From an uncultured Planctomycetaceae bacterium (GTDB lineage: Bacteria > Planctomycetota > Planctomycetia > Planctomycetales > Planctomycetaceae), in assembly GCA_903924405.1 (NCBI GenBank), contig CAIYBH010000123.1:1-37769 (forward strand): DNA of 37,769 nucleotides, in the 5' to 3' direction. Positions 17,507 to 25,511 of this stretch are shown in pieces; position 1 is the stretch's first letter; each line of letters begins with the position of its first letter. Below the pieces are notes generated by a model that was not told the origin of the DNA, ran no database searches, and worked only from the letters and a program-made list of their open reading frames with translations. The translations under genes were made by a program, and so were the position numbers.

Positions 17507-19219
17507 ATGCAGACTCGCGAAACATCGGCTATTGTGTGTGCTGCCGCACTCCTGTTGACCACCGGTTGCCAGACGACACAGCACTTCTACTCTGGTGGCT
17601 GGGCAGCGAAAGCGGCCACGGTTGCGGATCAGACGCCGGTGCCTGGCCGAACCTCCTACAGCAGCGAAACGGAACCCGTTGACCGTGACTCGGCAAACGG
17701 GAATGCGGAGTCAGTTTCTGCTGTATCGGGCGCTGCTGAGCAGCAGGCCGAGGGGCAGCAGGCTGAACCGCCGGGCCGACGCTTTCGTATTCCCGAAGAA
17801 CTGCCCGGAGCCAACTCGGCTCCATTAGCACTTCCTCCGCTGGACCCGAGCGCGCCAGCCGAAACACGCCGCTCACTGGCAGACTCATTGTTTCCGGATC
17901 TGAAGCCGGTTACCGCCGAGACTCTGGTGGAAGCGGAGGGATCCCCGCTGACGCTCGCGGAGTTGCAGCAGATGGCGGTTGGCAGTAGTCCCGTGATCCA
18001 ACAGTCAGCCGCTCTTGTTGAACAAGCACGTGGACGTGCGATTCAGGCGGGTTTGAAACCCAATCCCACGGTGGGATATCAGGGTGATACCATCGGAACC
18101 GCAGACACGGCCGGCTACAACGGCGTGCTGGTCAGTCAGGAATTTGTGACAGCCAATAAACTCGGGCTGGCTCAGTCGACTGCGATGCAGGAGGTCCGTG
18201 TCGCTCAGGCTGATCTCCGAAAAGCGCGTATCACGCTTGCCAGCGATGTACGCCGTAACTATTTCCGCGTGCTGATTGCTCAGGAACAACTGCGATTCAC
18301 CCGCGCCATTTCGAAGTTGAGTGACGAAGTCTATCAGGCACAGATTGACCTTGTGGCTGGTGGCGAGTCCGCACCGTACGAACCCCTGCAGTTGCGAGTC
18401 TTCGCGGTGCAGGCCCGCAATAATGTGACCCAGGCGACAAACTCCCTGAATGCCGCATGGCGACAACTGGCCGCCGCCATGGGAACACCATTGATGGCGC
18501 GACGCGGTGTGCAGGGGACGGTCGAAATGCCATCACCCGAAATGAGCTATGACACCGCCGTCGGCATGCTTCAGAAACACTCGAACCTTGTCGCAGCCAA
18601 TGCCTCCATCGCCAGAGCTACCACCAATCTGCGGTTGCAGGAAGCCATCGCTCGCCCGAATGTGACCCTTTACGCCGCGTTCCAGCACGATGACACGACT
18701 CCGCTTTCAGATTACTCCACCAACGTCCAGGTATCTGCCCCGCTGCCGGTCTTCAATCGAAATCAGGGCAACATCACTGCCGCACATGCAGAAGTGATCA
18801 AGGCACGCCAGGATTACGCGGACACCATGAACAAACTGATGTCGCAGCTGGCGGATAACTACAACCGCTACGAAACCAGCCGGGAAATCTCCGGCAGCTA
18901 TCGTAAGGATCTCGTTCCGGATCAGGTGCGCGTCTATCGAGGTGTTTACGATCGATTTCTGATTGATGGGCAGTCGGTCGACTTCGCTCAGATTGTCGTT
19001 GCTCAGCAGACTCTGGGACAGGTCGTGTCCAGTTACGTGACCTCTCTCGAAACGGAATGGCTCGCAACTGTGGATCTTGCAGAGCTTCTTCAGGTCGACG
19101 ATCTGCTGACGATGGATGGTGCCGTCCAGCAGAAAATCGCTCCATCGACAGGCGTGACTGAAGTGCCACCAGCAGAGAATCCTGCGGCGATCGAAGCTCC
19201 GGAAGTTGCCACACCATAG
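17507..19219 (+). CDS. TolC-family outer-membrane efflux protein
   Basis: The protein has 570 residues from ATG 17507. The N-terminus (about residues 8-21, ending LLTTGCQ) is a lipobox-like signal with Cys21 as the likely lipidated residue. A Pro/Ala/Glu-rich spacer of about 120 residues follows. Then come the two TolC/OEP repeats, at about 145-335 (LTLAELQQMAVGSSPVIQQS, QAGLKPNPTVGYQGD) and 340-545 (ARPNVTLYAAFQHDD, VSAPLPVFNRNQGNITAAHA). The architecture is that of CusC/CzcC-type trimeric outer-membrane channels for tripartite efflux. No RND pump or membrane-fusion protein is adjacent, so the partner must be elsewhere. A second ATG at 17495 is in frame, but the GAGGA site abuts it directly, so 17507 was chosen despite a longish spacing. 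Confidence 0.9.
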   Translation: MQTRETSAIVCAAALLLTTGCQTTQHFYSGGWAAKAATVADQTPVPGRTSYSSETEPVDRDSANGNAESVSAVSGAAEQQAEGQQAEPPGRRFRIPEELPGANSAPLALPPLDPSAPAETRRSLADSLFPDLKPVTAETLVEAEGSPLTLAELQQMAVGSSPVIQQSAALVEQARGRAIQAGLKPNPTVGYQGDTIGTADTAGYNGVLVSQEFVTANKLGLAQSTAMQEVRVAQADLRKARITLASDVRRNYFRVLIAQEQLRFTRAISKLSDEVYQAQIDLVAGGESAPYEPLQLRVFAVQARNNVTQATNSLNAAWRQLAAAMGTPLMARRGVQGTVEMPSPEMSYDTAVGMLQKHSNLVAANASIARATTNLRLQEAIARPNVTLYAAFQHDDTTPLSDYSTNVQVSAPLPVFNRNQGNITAAHAEVIKARQDYADTMNKLMSQLADNYNRYETSREISGSYRKDLVPDQVRVYRGVYDRFLIDGQSVDFAQIVVAQQTLGQVVSSYVTSLETEWLATVDLAELLQVDDLLTMDGAVQQKIAPSTGVTEVPPAENPAAIEAPEVATP

Positions 19220-19242
19220 TTGTCCACACTTGTCCGTCGATT

Positions 19243-19266
19243 GTCGCGTTTCGCTCCGCCGAAACG
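19243..19266. repeat. 24-base palindromic repeat, copy 2
   Basis: Identical over 24 bases to 5121-5144. The hairpin CGTTTCG / CGAAACG encloses a 6-base loop. This copy begins 24 bases after the TolC-family stop, a terminator-like position, but no U-tract follows. Confidence 0.7.
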
Positions 19267-19410
19267 TGCGTCCATCGTTCTCCAGCACACCGGCGAGCGG
19301 TGGGCTGACACGCCGCACGGCTCTGCCTTTTGACAGACGCCTCGCTGCCATCAAGCAAAAAACGCCCCTGATCTCCCCTGTGAACATCGTTTCGCCATCC
19401 CGGTGCCGAA

Positions 19411-19494
19411 CTTGGCAATCTCATCGGCAGCCCCTGTGCCGCGTGCCCCGCGCGATGTGTTGCCACCGCGCCGTAACTCAGATAGATTGCCAAG
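19411..19494. other. Nested inverted repeat with 11 bp outer stem (candidate structured RNA)
   Basis: CTTGGCAATCT (19411-19421) and AGATTGCCAAG (19484-19494) are perfectly complementary over 11 bp. They enclose two smaller hairpins. One is CGGCA (19425-19429) / TGCCG (19437-19441). The other is GCGCG (19450-19454) / CGCGC (19467-19471), continued by TG/CA after one mismatch. The result is a three-way junction on paper, ending 84 bases before the acyltransferase start. I recognise no known riboswitch or RNA class. It may be a leader of the acyltransferase gene, a small RNA or a mobile-element remnant. Confidence 0.45.
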
Positions 19495-19578
19495 GCCGGG
19501 TACGGTTGACTGCGACACCGTTCTTCCGTGGTGTGACGTCTCCAATCTCCTGATTTTGTTGACCATTGCGTGGGTGTG

Positions 19579-20310
19579 ATGACCAACTCTCCGGCGGACC
19601 CTCAGAACATTATGGCGATCCAGCAAACGCCCGACGAACGCAACCTGCCGTCGCCGGCAGATCCCTCCCGCGAATGGAACCTGATTTGGGTGGTTCTCAG
19701 ATGGCTGTTTCGCCTGTTCTGCTCGTCGTGGATGCGAGTCTCCTGTTCCGGGATGGAAAACCTCGATCTGAAACACGGCGGCTTGCTGCTGATCAACCAT
19801 CAGAGCTTTCTGGATCCGCTTGTCACGGGTGTCTGGTTGCCTCGCCCTGTGTCCTACCTCGCACGTGACAGTCTCTTCAGAATTCCGCTGCTGGGGGCTC
19901 TGCTGCGAAGAACCTTTGTGATTCCGATCAGCCGCGAATCGGCACGAGGCGGCAGTATCCGTGCCGGCCTTGAACGACTCAATGAAGGCTTCCTTGTCGG
20001 TATGTTTCCCGAGGGCACGCGGTCTGAAGACGGAGCTGTGGCTCCCTTTCGCCCCGGCTTCCTCGCAATCGCCCGCAGAACAAACCAGCCCATCTATCCC
20101 GTGGGTGTGGCCGGAAGCAGCGGCCGTTTACCGCGCGGAGCCTTCCTGATTCGCCCGGGTCGAGTTCATGTCGTGTTTGGCAAACCCCTGTCTGACGAAG
20201 AACGACAACGGATTCACGACGGCAAAGATGACAAAGAATCGTGTGAGATGATTCGACGCCGCGTCACCGAGTGCGCAATCGAGGCTCAGGCAACCCTTGC
20301 TGCACACTGA
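19579..20310 (+). CDS. plsC: 1-acyl-sn-glycerol-3-phosphate acyltransferase (PlsC family)
   Basis: The 243-residue protein carries the acyltransferase blocks in order. Motif I is NHQSFLD at 73-79 (the NHx4D catalytic His and Asp). RTFVIPISRE lies at 111-120 and motif III is FPEGTRS at 143-149. PIYPVGVAGS at 171-180 corresponds to block IV. A hydrophobic segment at about 34-50 suggests membrane association. The enzyme would transfer an acyl chain to lysophosphatidic acid in phospholipid synthesis at the inner membrane. Related lyso-lipid acyltransferases share these motifs, so the exact acceptor is inferred. Start choice is uncertain: ATG 19579 is used, with GTG 19570 and ATG 19612 in frame, and none has a clear ribosome binding site. 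Confidence 0.9.
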   Translation: MTNSPADPQNIMAIQQTPDERNLPSPADPSREWNLIWVVLRWLFRLFCSSWMRVSCSGMENLDLKHGGLLLINHQSFLDPLVTGVWLPRPVSYLARDSLFRIPLLGALLRRTFVIPISRESARGGSIRAGLERLNEGFLVGMFPEGTRSEDGAVAPFRPGFLAIARRTNQPIYPVGVAGSSGRLPRGAFLIRPGRVHVVFGKPLSDEERQRIHDGKDDKESCEMIRRRVTECAIEAQATLAAH

Positions 20311-20314
20311 CACG

Positions 20315-20334
20315 CAAACACATAGATGCGTTTG
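20315..20334. terminator. Possible bidirectional terminator hairpin between convergent genes
   Basis: CAAACACA and TGCGTTTG form a stem with one mismatch and a 4-base loop in the 61-base gap between convergent genes. The stem's A and T runs could give a weak terminator on both strands, but no proper U-tract is present. Confidence 0.3.
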
Positions 20335-20371
20335 GTTCTCTGCCAGCCTCAGGTCCGCGTCGCACGGACGG

Positions 20372-21613
20372 TCATCGATAAATTGCCGCGCGCAGCTGCT
20401 TCAGTGGATAGAAGGAATTCCTCCACCGTACGCCGCCCTGACGCAAAGTAATCACGGCAGATCTCCAGTAGGCAAATGCCATCAACCAGGGGCCTGTGAT
20501 GAAAAAGGGGATCATTTTCAGGCCGCTGGGTATGGACCAGACCATCCACGCAAACAGCATGTGCCAGAGTAGTGCGGTAGCCAGAAAACCCGTGGATTGC
20601 CTGAACGTCAGAATTCCGAACGGCACCAGCGGGGGCAGGACAAATGGAGCCACAAAAATTGCAATGAACAGCAGTGTCACGACGCCAATGCGACGCAGCG
20701 AGTAATTCATCGATGCAAACGCATTCTTTTCAAGCCCCGTGACGACTCCCCACAGTGACGGTTGCCACCGCACCGACAACCACTCTTCGGCAAGTAAAAA
20801 GTCTGATCGGGCGCCATTGGCCTTCATCATTTTTCCCAGCTTGACGTCGTCCAGAACGTCAAGGCGGATCGGCAGATGGCCGCCTGCTTTCCGATAGAGC
20901 GCTGCATCCACCATATTGAAGGCCCCCACTCCGGCATAAGACAGGGGAAATCGCGTTCGAATCAGGTGCAACTGCATTCCGATGGCAAAGCACATTCCGA
21001 AGAAGATCGTCAGCACGTTCTCCAGCAGACTGCCCGGGATCATTTTCGGAAGCAGGCACAAATGCTGTAGTTTCCGACTCTGCATGTACCCCACAGCAGC
21101 GGCAATCGTACGCGGCTGAAACAGAATGTCGCCGTCGGTAAACAACAACCAGTCGCCCTGTGCCAGCAGCGACGCCTGATGCATCGCGTGGTTCTTGCCC
21201 AGCCAGTTCTCTGGCAACTGATCGATATGGATGACCCGGATCCGCGAATCGCTTGCTGCGACCTCGTCCATGATCACCCCCGTTCGATCGGTCGAACGAT
21301 CATTGACCGCAATAATCTCGATCCGCACGCCTTCAGTTTTCAGCAGGCCCTTCAATGCCTCACCAATCTGCGCCTCTTCATTTCGAGCCGGGATGATCAC
21401 GCTGATCAATGGTAAGTCACCAGACTGGCGTCCACCTGTGTCGACCAGGCCTGCGTGACTGCTGATCATCCGCTTCAGCTTCAGCGCGATGATCGCCGGC
21501 ACAGACGTCACAAAGACACCCGCAAAAATACACCAGCCTGCGAGGAATAAGTTCTCCATAAGTAACCAGCCGAAATTCTTCGCTTCAAATGTGTTCCCAA
21601 AACTCATTCCCAT
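20372..21613 (-). CDS. Membrane glycosyltransferase, family GT2
   Basis: The 413-residue protein has a GT2 catalytic domain between membrane segments. An N-terminal hydrophobic helix covers about 21-46. The GT2 start is LISVIIPARNEE (69-80), then VNDRSTDRT (103-111) and LLFTDGDILF (156-165, the DxD-like metal site). DDVKLGKMM and VRWQPS lie later, in the acceptor region. Two or three hydrophobic helices follow at about 300-385. The layout resembles CrtQ/HpnB-type enzymes that glycosylate lipids, but the acceptor is unknown. The enolase-superfamily gene lies 70 bases upstream on the same strand, so the two may be cotranscribed. ATG 21559 (MENLFLAG) is an equally possible start, directly before the first helix; neither has a strong ribosome binding site. 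Confidence 0.88.
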   Translation of the reverse strand: MGMSFGNTFEAKNFGWLLMENLFLAGWCIFAGVFVTSVPAIIALKLKRMISSHAGLVDTGGRQSGDLPLISVIIPARNEEAQIGEALKGLLKTEGVRIEIIAVNDRSTDRTGVIMDEVAASDSRIRVIHIDQLPENWLGKNHAMHQASLLAQGDWLLFTDGDILFQPRTIAAAVGYMQSRKLQHLCLLPKMIPGSLLENVLTIFFGMCFAIGMQLHLIRTRFPLSYAGVGAFNMVDAALYRKAGGHLPIRLDVLDDVKLGKMMKANGARSDFLLAEEWLSVRWQPSLWGVVTGLEKNAFASMNYSLRRIGVVTLLFIAIFVAPFVLPPLVPFGILTFRQSTGFLATALLWHMLFAWMVWSIPSGLKMIPFFITGPWLMAFAYWRSAVITLRQGGVRWRNSFYPLKQLRAAIYR

Positions 21614-21622
21614 GGCATCAGA

Positions 21623-21653
21623 CTGCGGTCCAAAGACTCTGTGCAGACCGCAG
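21623..21653. other. Hairpin in the leader of the glycosyltransferase gene, 8 bp stem and 15-base loop
   Basis: CTGCGGTC (21623-21630) and GACCGCAG (21646-21653) are perfectly complementary. The hairpin fills the gap between the enolase-superfamily stop and the glycosyltransferase start, ending 9 bases before ATG 21613. On the minus strand no U-tract follows it, so an intrinsic terminator is unlikely. It could impede translation from 21613 or stabilise the upstream message. Confidence 0.5.
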
Positions 21654-21683
21654 CGACAGACTCGGCTTAACAGCCACCCTCAC

Positions 21684-23057
21684 CTAAGCCTCAATCGGAC
21701 CTTCGTTTCGCGATTTTTCGTAGAGTTGCTGCCAGCGTGCCGTTCCGTCATCAGGCAACAACCGCGATTCCGCACCTGCTTCGTAGAAGGGATATCGTTC
21801 CTCGTTTGCCGCGGTCAGCATGAAATTGACCTGTCCGGTGTTCGCCGTGTACATCCTTCGACCACTGCTCCACGTCGTCTCCACCAGGCGTTTTGGTTCC
21901 GGACGTTCTGCAGGTTTTGCAACGGTCAGTTTCGCGACCACGTCACGATTGATCTCGTACCCCAGTCCGGGGCGGTCGGGAACTTCAGCGACGCCCTTCT
22001 TCACCACGATGGGTTCGGTCAGCAGACTTTGCTCATAAAGCTGATGACAATTCACGGCGGGCCAGATCGCCTGCTGAAGTACTCCGCCGAAATGCAGTGA
22101 ATATGCGGCTGTCACGCCGCTACCGACCAGTTGCAGCCACAAGGGCAGCTCTGTTTCACTGCAGAATCGTCCCGTCGACATCAGTTTCGTCGCTCCCCCA
22201 CCAGCAACAAAACCGTCACAGCAACCGGACTTCACCACCACAGCAGGTGTCGGAGTCCCGTAGTGCATGGCAATGTTCACCCGAGTCGCTTCAGCAAGAC
22301 GTTTGTTGCCTTCCACATCCGCCTGCGGTATCGGCGACTCATAAATGTCAACCTGTGGATACTGCTCCAGCTTCTTCAGAATGGGCAAGGCCCGGTCCGC
22401 ATCACGCAGCGTGTCATTGAAATCCATGTCGATTTTGAACTCAGGCGGCACTTCCTTCACGGATGCTTCCACCTGCTGAAAGATGTCAAACCATGGCCGA
22501 CCCTTGGTCTTGTAGGACATGTAGCCCAGTCGATACGCCTCGCGACACTCCGCGGCCATGTCTGCTGCCGACGTATCAATGTTCCACCACGAAAGCGGGG
22601 TCACCTGATGCACCTTCGGGCCCAGCAGGGCATGCACAGGAAGTCCGGCCGCACGGCCAACGGCATCGAACAACGCCATCTGCAGACCGGCTCCCATGGA
22701 ATCGTCCCACATCAACTCAAGGGCACTTTTCCCCTGAGCCCGCTGCACTGCGGCGTCCGTCGTCGCGCCCCAGGTGTAAAACGAGAGTGTTTCACCGGTT
22801 CCCTGAACACCACAACGCAGCCTGACGTCACACAGCTCGGCGTATCGCCAGTGCGGAATCTCGCGGTCCATGTTTCGCCGCGGCACAGGTCGAAATTCCA
22901 TCCGCACGGTGGTTCGGCTGATCTCCGCCACCTCAAAGTGCTTTTCTGACACGACCTCACCCGCAGCAAGCAATGCTCGCCTGCTGAACCCGGTCAACAG
23001 CGCGGCCGTTGTCAGTGCAGCCGTTGAACGCAGAAACCGACGACGATCGTACATCAT
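21684..23057 (-). CDS. Tat-exported enolase-superfamily protein (mandelate racemase/muconate lactonizing type)
   Basis: The 457-residue protein starts MMYDRRRFLRSTAALTTAAL, a twin-arginine signal. GGAG lies about 9 bases before ATG 23057; an in-frame start 72 bases further up lacks a site. The enolase-superfamily capping and barrel domains are recognisable. GETLSFYTWGA lies near 88-98. The KxK catalytic pair is in YKTKGRP (Lys183, Lys185). The first metal ligand is in KIDMDFND (Asp210 or Asp212) and the second in IYESPIP (Glu240). The third acidic ligand, expected about 25 residues later, is not obvious: the segment is NIAMHYGTP, with His265. A late His (SLHFGG, about residue 322) could be a base. 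Family members abstract a proton next to a carboxylate of a sugar acid or similar. Family call firm, activity uncertain. Confidence 0.85.
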   Translation of the reverse strand: MMYDRRRFLRSTAALTTAALLTGFSRRALLAAGEVVSEKHFEVAEISRTTVRMEFRPVPRRNMDREIPHWRYAELCDVRLRCGVQGTGETLSFYTWGATTDAAVQRAQGKSALELMWDDSMGAGLQMALFDAVGRAAGLPVHALLGPKVHQVTPLSWWNIDTSAADMAAECREAYRLGYMSYKTKGRPWFDIFQQVEASVKEVPPEFKIDMDFNDTLRDADRALPILKKLEQYPQVDIYESPIPQADVEGNKRLAEATRVNIAMHYGTPTPAVVVKSGCCDGFVAGGGATKLMSTGRFCSETELPLWLQLVGSGVTAAYSLHFGGVLQQAIWPAVNCHQLYEQSLLTEPIVVKKGVAEVPDRPGLGYEINRDVVAKLTVAKPAERPEPKRLVETTWSSGRRMYTANTGQVNFMLTAANEERYPFYEAGAESRLLPDDGTARWQQLYEKSRNEGPIEA

Positions 23058-23309
23058 TTGGATGTCTCCGGGACAGAAGATTTCGAATACAAATGCCCGC
23101 CATCTGCAACAGAACACGGCAGCGATCAAAAATCTTCAGGCACGCATGCAGACGCCATCAGACCAGAAAACAGTCGCTACCACCTCCCTGACAGACACGC
23201 AGTCCTGTACGGATCACAGACCTGTCAGCTTTGCATCTCGGGGAAAACCTCGGCTCAGGCAGAGTAAGCAACATTCCGTTCCATCGCCAGTGCTGCAGAG
23301 ACGGCAGAT

Positions 23310-23347
23310 AAAAAAACGGCCTGACCGAAGAAACTTCGAACAGGCCG
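23310..23347 (-). terminator. Rho-independent terminator of the LEPR-XLL gene
   Basis: On the minus strand CGGCCTG (from 23347) and CAGGCCG (to 23317) form a 7 bp GC-rich stem. It is extended after a small internal mismatch by CGAAG/CTTCG around the loop, and followed directly by seven U residues (the A-run at 23310-23316). It begins 55 bases after the LEPR-XLL stop at 23402. The remaining gap to 23058 holds the inverted repeats GAAGATTT (23076-23083) / AAATCTTC (23130-23137) and CTGACAG / CTGTCAG near 23190-23230. It holds no gene; the promoter of the enolase-superfamily gene should be there but was not identified. Confidence 0.85.
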
Positions 23348-23401
23348 CCTGATCAGACGACGGTGCTGCACTCAGCAACAGTTATCGCAACCGATTGAGT
23401 G

Positions 23402-24697
23402 CTACTCAGCCAGAACCAGCTGCAATGGCTGAACGCCATCAAGTTCCGGTAACAATCCGCTGAGCACCTCGTCCAGCAACTCTTCCGCACGAGTCGCCGT
23501 CAGCGAGCCTGTCGCACGACGGACAGTCAGCCTTGGTTGCTGATTTGCGACATATGCAGAATTCGCACCGGCTCCACCATTCAGTACCCCGCTCGTTCGA
23601 ATCGTCAGTGGTCCCGTCAGCACCATGACATCATTGCCAGCCCCCGTGTCAACTTCCAGCCTCCCTACGTTGAGTTCACGTCCGATAAACTGATCATTGC
23701 CGTTGCCGGATCGGACGATCAGTGATCCTGTAGTGTTTACATTCTGCACCACCATCTGCTCTGCATCAGACACCGTGACGTGCCGCTTCGCCCGAACATT
23801 GCTCAGCAATAAACCGTCATTACCCAGGCTACCCGTGATGGAAACATCGCGGCCAGCTTCGGCCGTCAGCAGCTGGGCCGCGTCATTGCCGGCCCCCATA
23901 TTCACGACAAAGTCACGCCCTGCACGAATCTGCTGGGACAGTGCCGTCGCTGTGTTATTTGGCAGTGACTTGAAGATGGCTGCCGTCAAACCAGAACTCA
24001 TGGCCTCGGAGGAGTTGTTAGCGATCTGAAGACGATCCGCACCCGCAGCACCTCGAAAGCTGACATCACGACCCGCTGTCAGCTCCGACCCTGCACCCAA
24101 CAGAATCTGTGCCTGATCGTCCCCATTGCCTGTATCGACAGTCAGATCCTGGCCAATACGCACATCGCCTCCGATCAGCTCGACACGAATCGAGTCGTTG
24201 CCAGCTCCGGTTGCAATGGTAACATCCCGGGCAATGCTCACGTCGGAACGAATCACGGCCGTCAACGAATCGTCACCCCGGCCCAGATTCACCGTCAGGC
24301 TGCGCACCTTCGCTGGCAATGGCAATTCCAGCGACGAGACAGGCTCCTTACCGGAACCCAGAAACATCGTGCCAGCCTCGCCACCAGTCACCAGCAGTTT
24401 GCCTGCAGTGATCTCTGCAAACACCGTGTTCGAATCCGCATCGCCGGTGATCAGAATATCGCCCGCACGATTGACAGACACACGCACCGTTCCGGCAGAA
24501 ATCAGCGGAGCGGCCGTCGTCTGAATGGTGACTTCCTGCTGCGTTGTCACCACGAATTGTGAATCATCCACGACCTCCGTGGCCGGCGACTCTTTAAGCA
24601 CGTCCGCCGCCAGCAATCGTCGAGTTTCCAGCGGCTGAACCGATGCAGCACAGCAGACAACGGAGCTGTAACCTGGACTTTTTCTTCGACGGATCAT
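23402..24697 (-). CDS. LEPR-XLL-type exported protein with RTX-like GxGND repeats
   Basis: The 431-residue protein begins MIRRRKSPGY, followed by a short hydrophobic stretch and the motif PLETRRLLAAD at about 22-32. This is a variant of the LEPRxLL signature seen near the N-terminus of many large surface proteins in planctomycetes. From about residue 100 on it is built of beta-rich repeats with acidic loops: GRGDDS, GAGNDS, GNGDDQ, GAGNDA, GNGNDQ and GAGNDV. These resemble calcium-binding RTX nonapeptides, but are spaced by 25-40 residues of sheet and do not form uninterrupted nonapeptides. It is probably secreted or surface-exposed. GGGAG lies about 9 bases before the ATG. The gene is followed by a strong terminator and appears to be its own transcription unit. 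Its biochemical role is unknown. Confidence 0.82.
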   Translation of the reverse strand: MIRRRKSPGYSSVVCCAASVQPLETRRLLAADVLKESPATEVVDDSQFVVTTQQEVTIQTTAAPLISAGTVRVSVNRAGDILITGDADSNTVFAEITAGKLLVTGGEAGTMFLGSGKEPVSSLELPLPAKVRSLTVNLGRGDDSLTAVIRSDVSIARDVTIATGAGNDSIRVELIGGDVRIGQDLTVDTGNGDDQAQILLGAGSELTAGRDVSFRGAAGADRLQIANNSSEAMSSGLTAAIFKSLPNNTATALSQQIRAGRDFVVNMGAGNDAAQLLTAEAGRDVSITGSLGNDGLLLSNVRAKRHVTVSDAEQMVVQNVNTTGSLIVRSGNGNDQFIGRELNVGRLEVDTGAGNDVMVLTGPLTIRTSGVLNGGAGANSAYVANQQPRLTVRRATGSLTATRAEELLDEVLSGLLPELDGVQPLQLVLAE

Positions 24698-25511
24698 TCA
24701 CGCGTCTCCCTGCAGAAAACTATTCAGAAGCCGGAATTCATCCATGGATTTATTCGACAGCACTGTCGGACACCACGGAGCTCACCTGGCGGATTTCACG
24801 AAGCAGGCCTGCCTGACAGCAGGACGGGCACACGGGCACCCTGCCAATGGACTAGCATACCACTCAAGGTGGGGATTTTCCAGAACAACCCGTCAGCAGA
24901 AGCGTAACTCCAGGAGCAATTCCAGACCGCGCGTCCGCAGACTCCGCTTCCTCAGTCAAATCCGATCCTAACCAATTGAATCCCGAGGACACACGGCGTC
25001 CAGCCCGAGAAACTCCGGACGACGCCGCACAGGACCTGTTTCACAGTGCCATGCACCCTGACCGGCCGGGCCCGCTTCAAGGTGCCATGCACCTTGGGCG
25101 AGTCTCAGGTGCCCGTCTCAGGTGCCTGGCACCTCGGTGTGCACCCCTGGCACCTGGGTGTGCACCTTGCAGGCGATGCCGAAAAAACGCACCTGCCCCT
25201 CAAGCCCCGAACACGAGCCACACTGCTCTCACCGTTGCCATTCTGCAACAACGGGCTGCTTTGCGGCTGTTGCGATCCCTCAAACCCGCACAACCAGACC
25301 TTTGTTGCCGACGAGGCCCGATTCTGACCACCGACGACATACCGAATTTGCCAGGAAAACGTGGAATCGGGCGAGACTGAAGAGTATGGTAAACCAGAAG
25401 ACTTAGGGTTTTTGCAGGCTTTGCGTGACCTGGTGAGACCCTCCGTCGATTTCGCTTTACCTCTGTCCTTTCATTGTTGGTGGTCGTTTCGGACTGCCGC
25501 TGGAGGCCGTG
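24698..25511. other. Divergent intergenic region, about 810 bases
   Basis: No gene is supported; open frames have atypical composition. It contains the GGTGCC palindrome cluster at 25045-25168. An inverted repeat CCGTTG / CAACGG near 25230-25255 is enclosed by GC-rich sequence. TGGAGG at 25501-25506 is the ribosome binding site of the prepilin peptidase. No clear promoter was seen for either divergent gene. Confidence 0.5.
25045..25168. repeat. Cluster of short GGTGCC/GGCACC palindromes
   Basis: Six related palindromic units lie within 124 bases. They are AGTGCCATGCACCCT (25045-25059), AGGTGCCATGCACCTT (25080-25095), AGGTGCCTGGCACCT (25120-25134), CGGTGTGCACCC (25135-25146), CCCTGGCACCTGGG (25145-25158) and GGTGTGCACCTT (25157-25168). 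A half-unit, CAGGTGCCC, lies at 25106-25114. The last four abut or overlap. Most are zero- to three-base-centre palindromes. The arrangement resembles REP/BIME-type clusters, or tandem binding sites for a dimeric protein. Confidence 0.75.

Larger units (their letters stand above)
19220..19578. other. Intergenic region between TolC-like and acyltransferase genes, about 360 bases
   Basis: No gene is supported. It contains the second copy of the 24-base palindromic repeat (19243-19266) and the large nested inverted repeat at 19411-19494. No clear promoter or ribosome binding site for the acyltransferase gene was found. Confidence 0.5.

Noticed and set aside
22131-22949. 272-residue open frame on the plus strand
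   Set aside because: It is antisense to the enolase-superfamily gene, and the sequence is Arg/His/Ser-rich with no recognisable domain.
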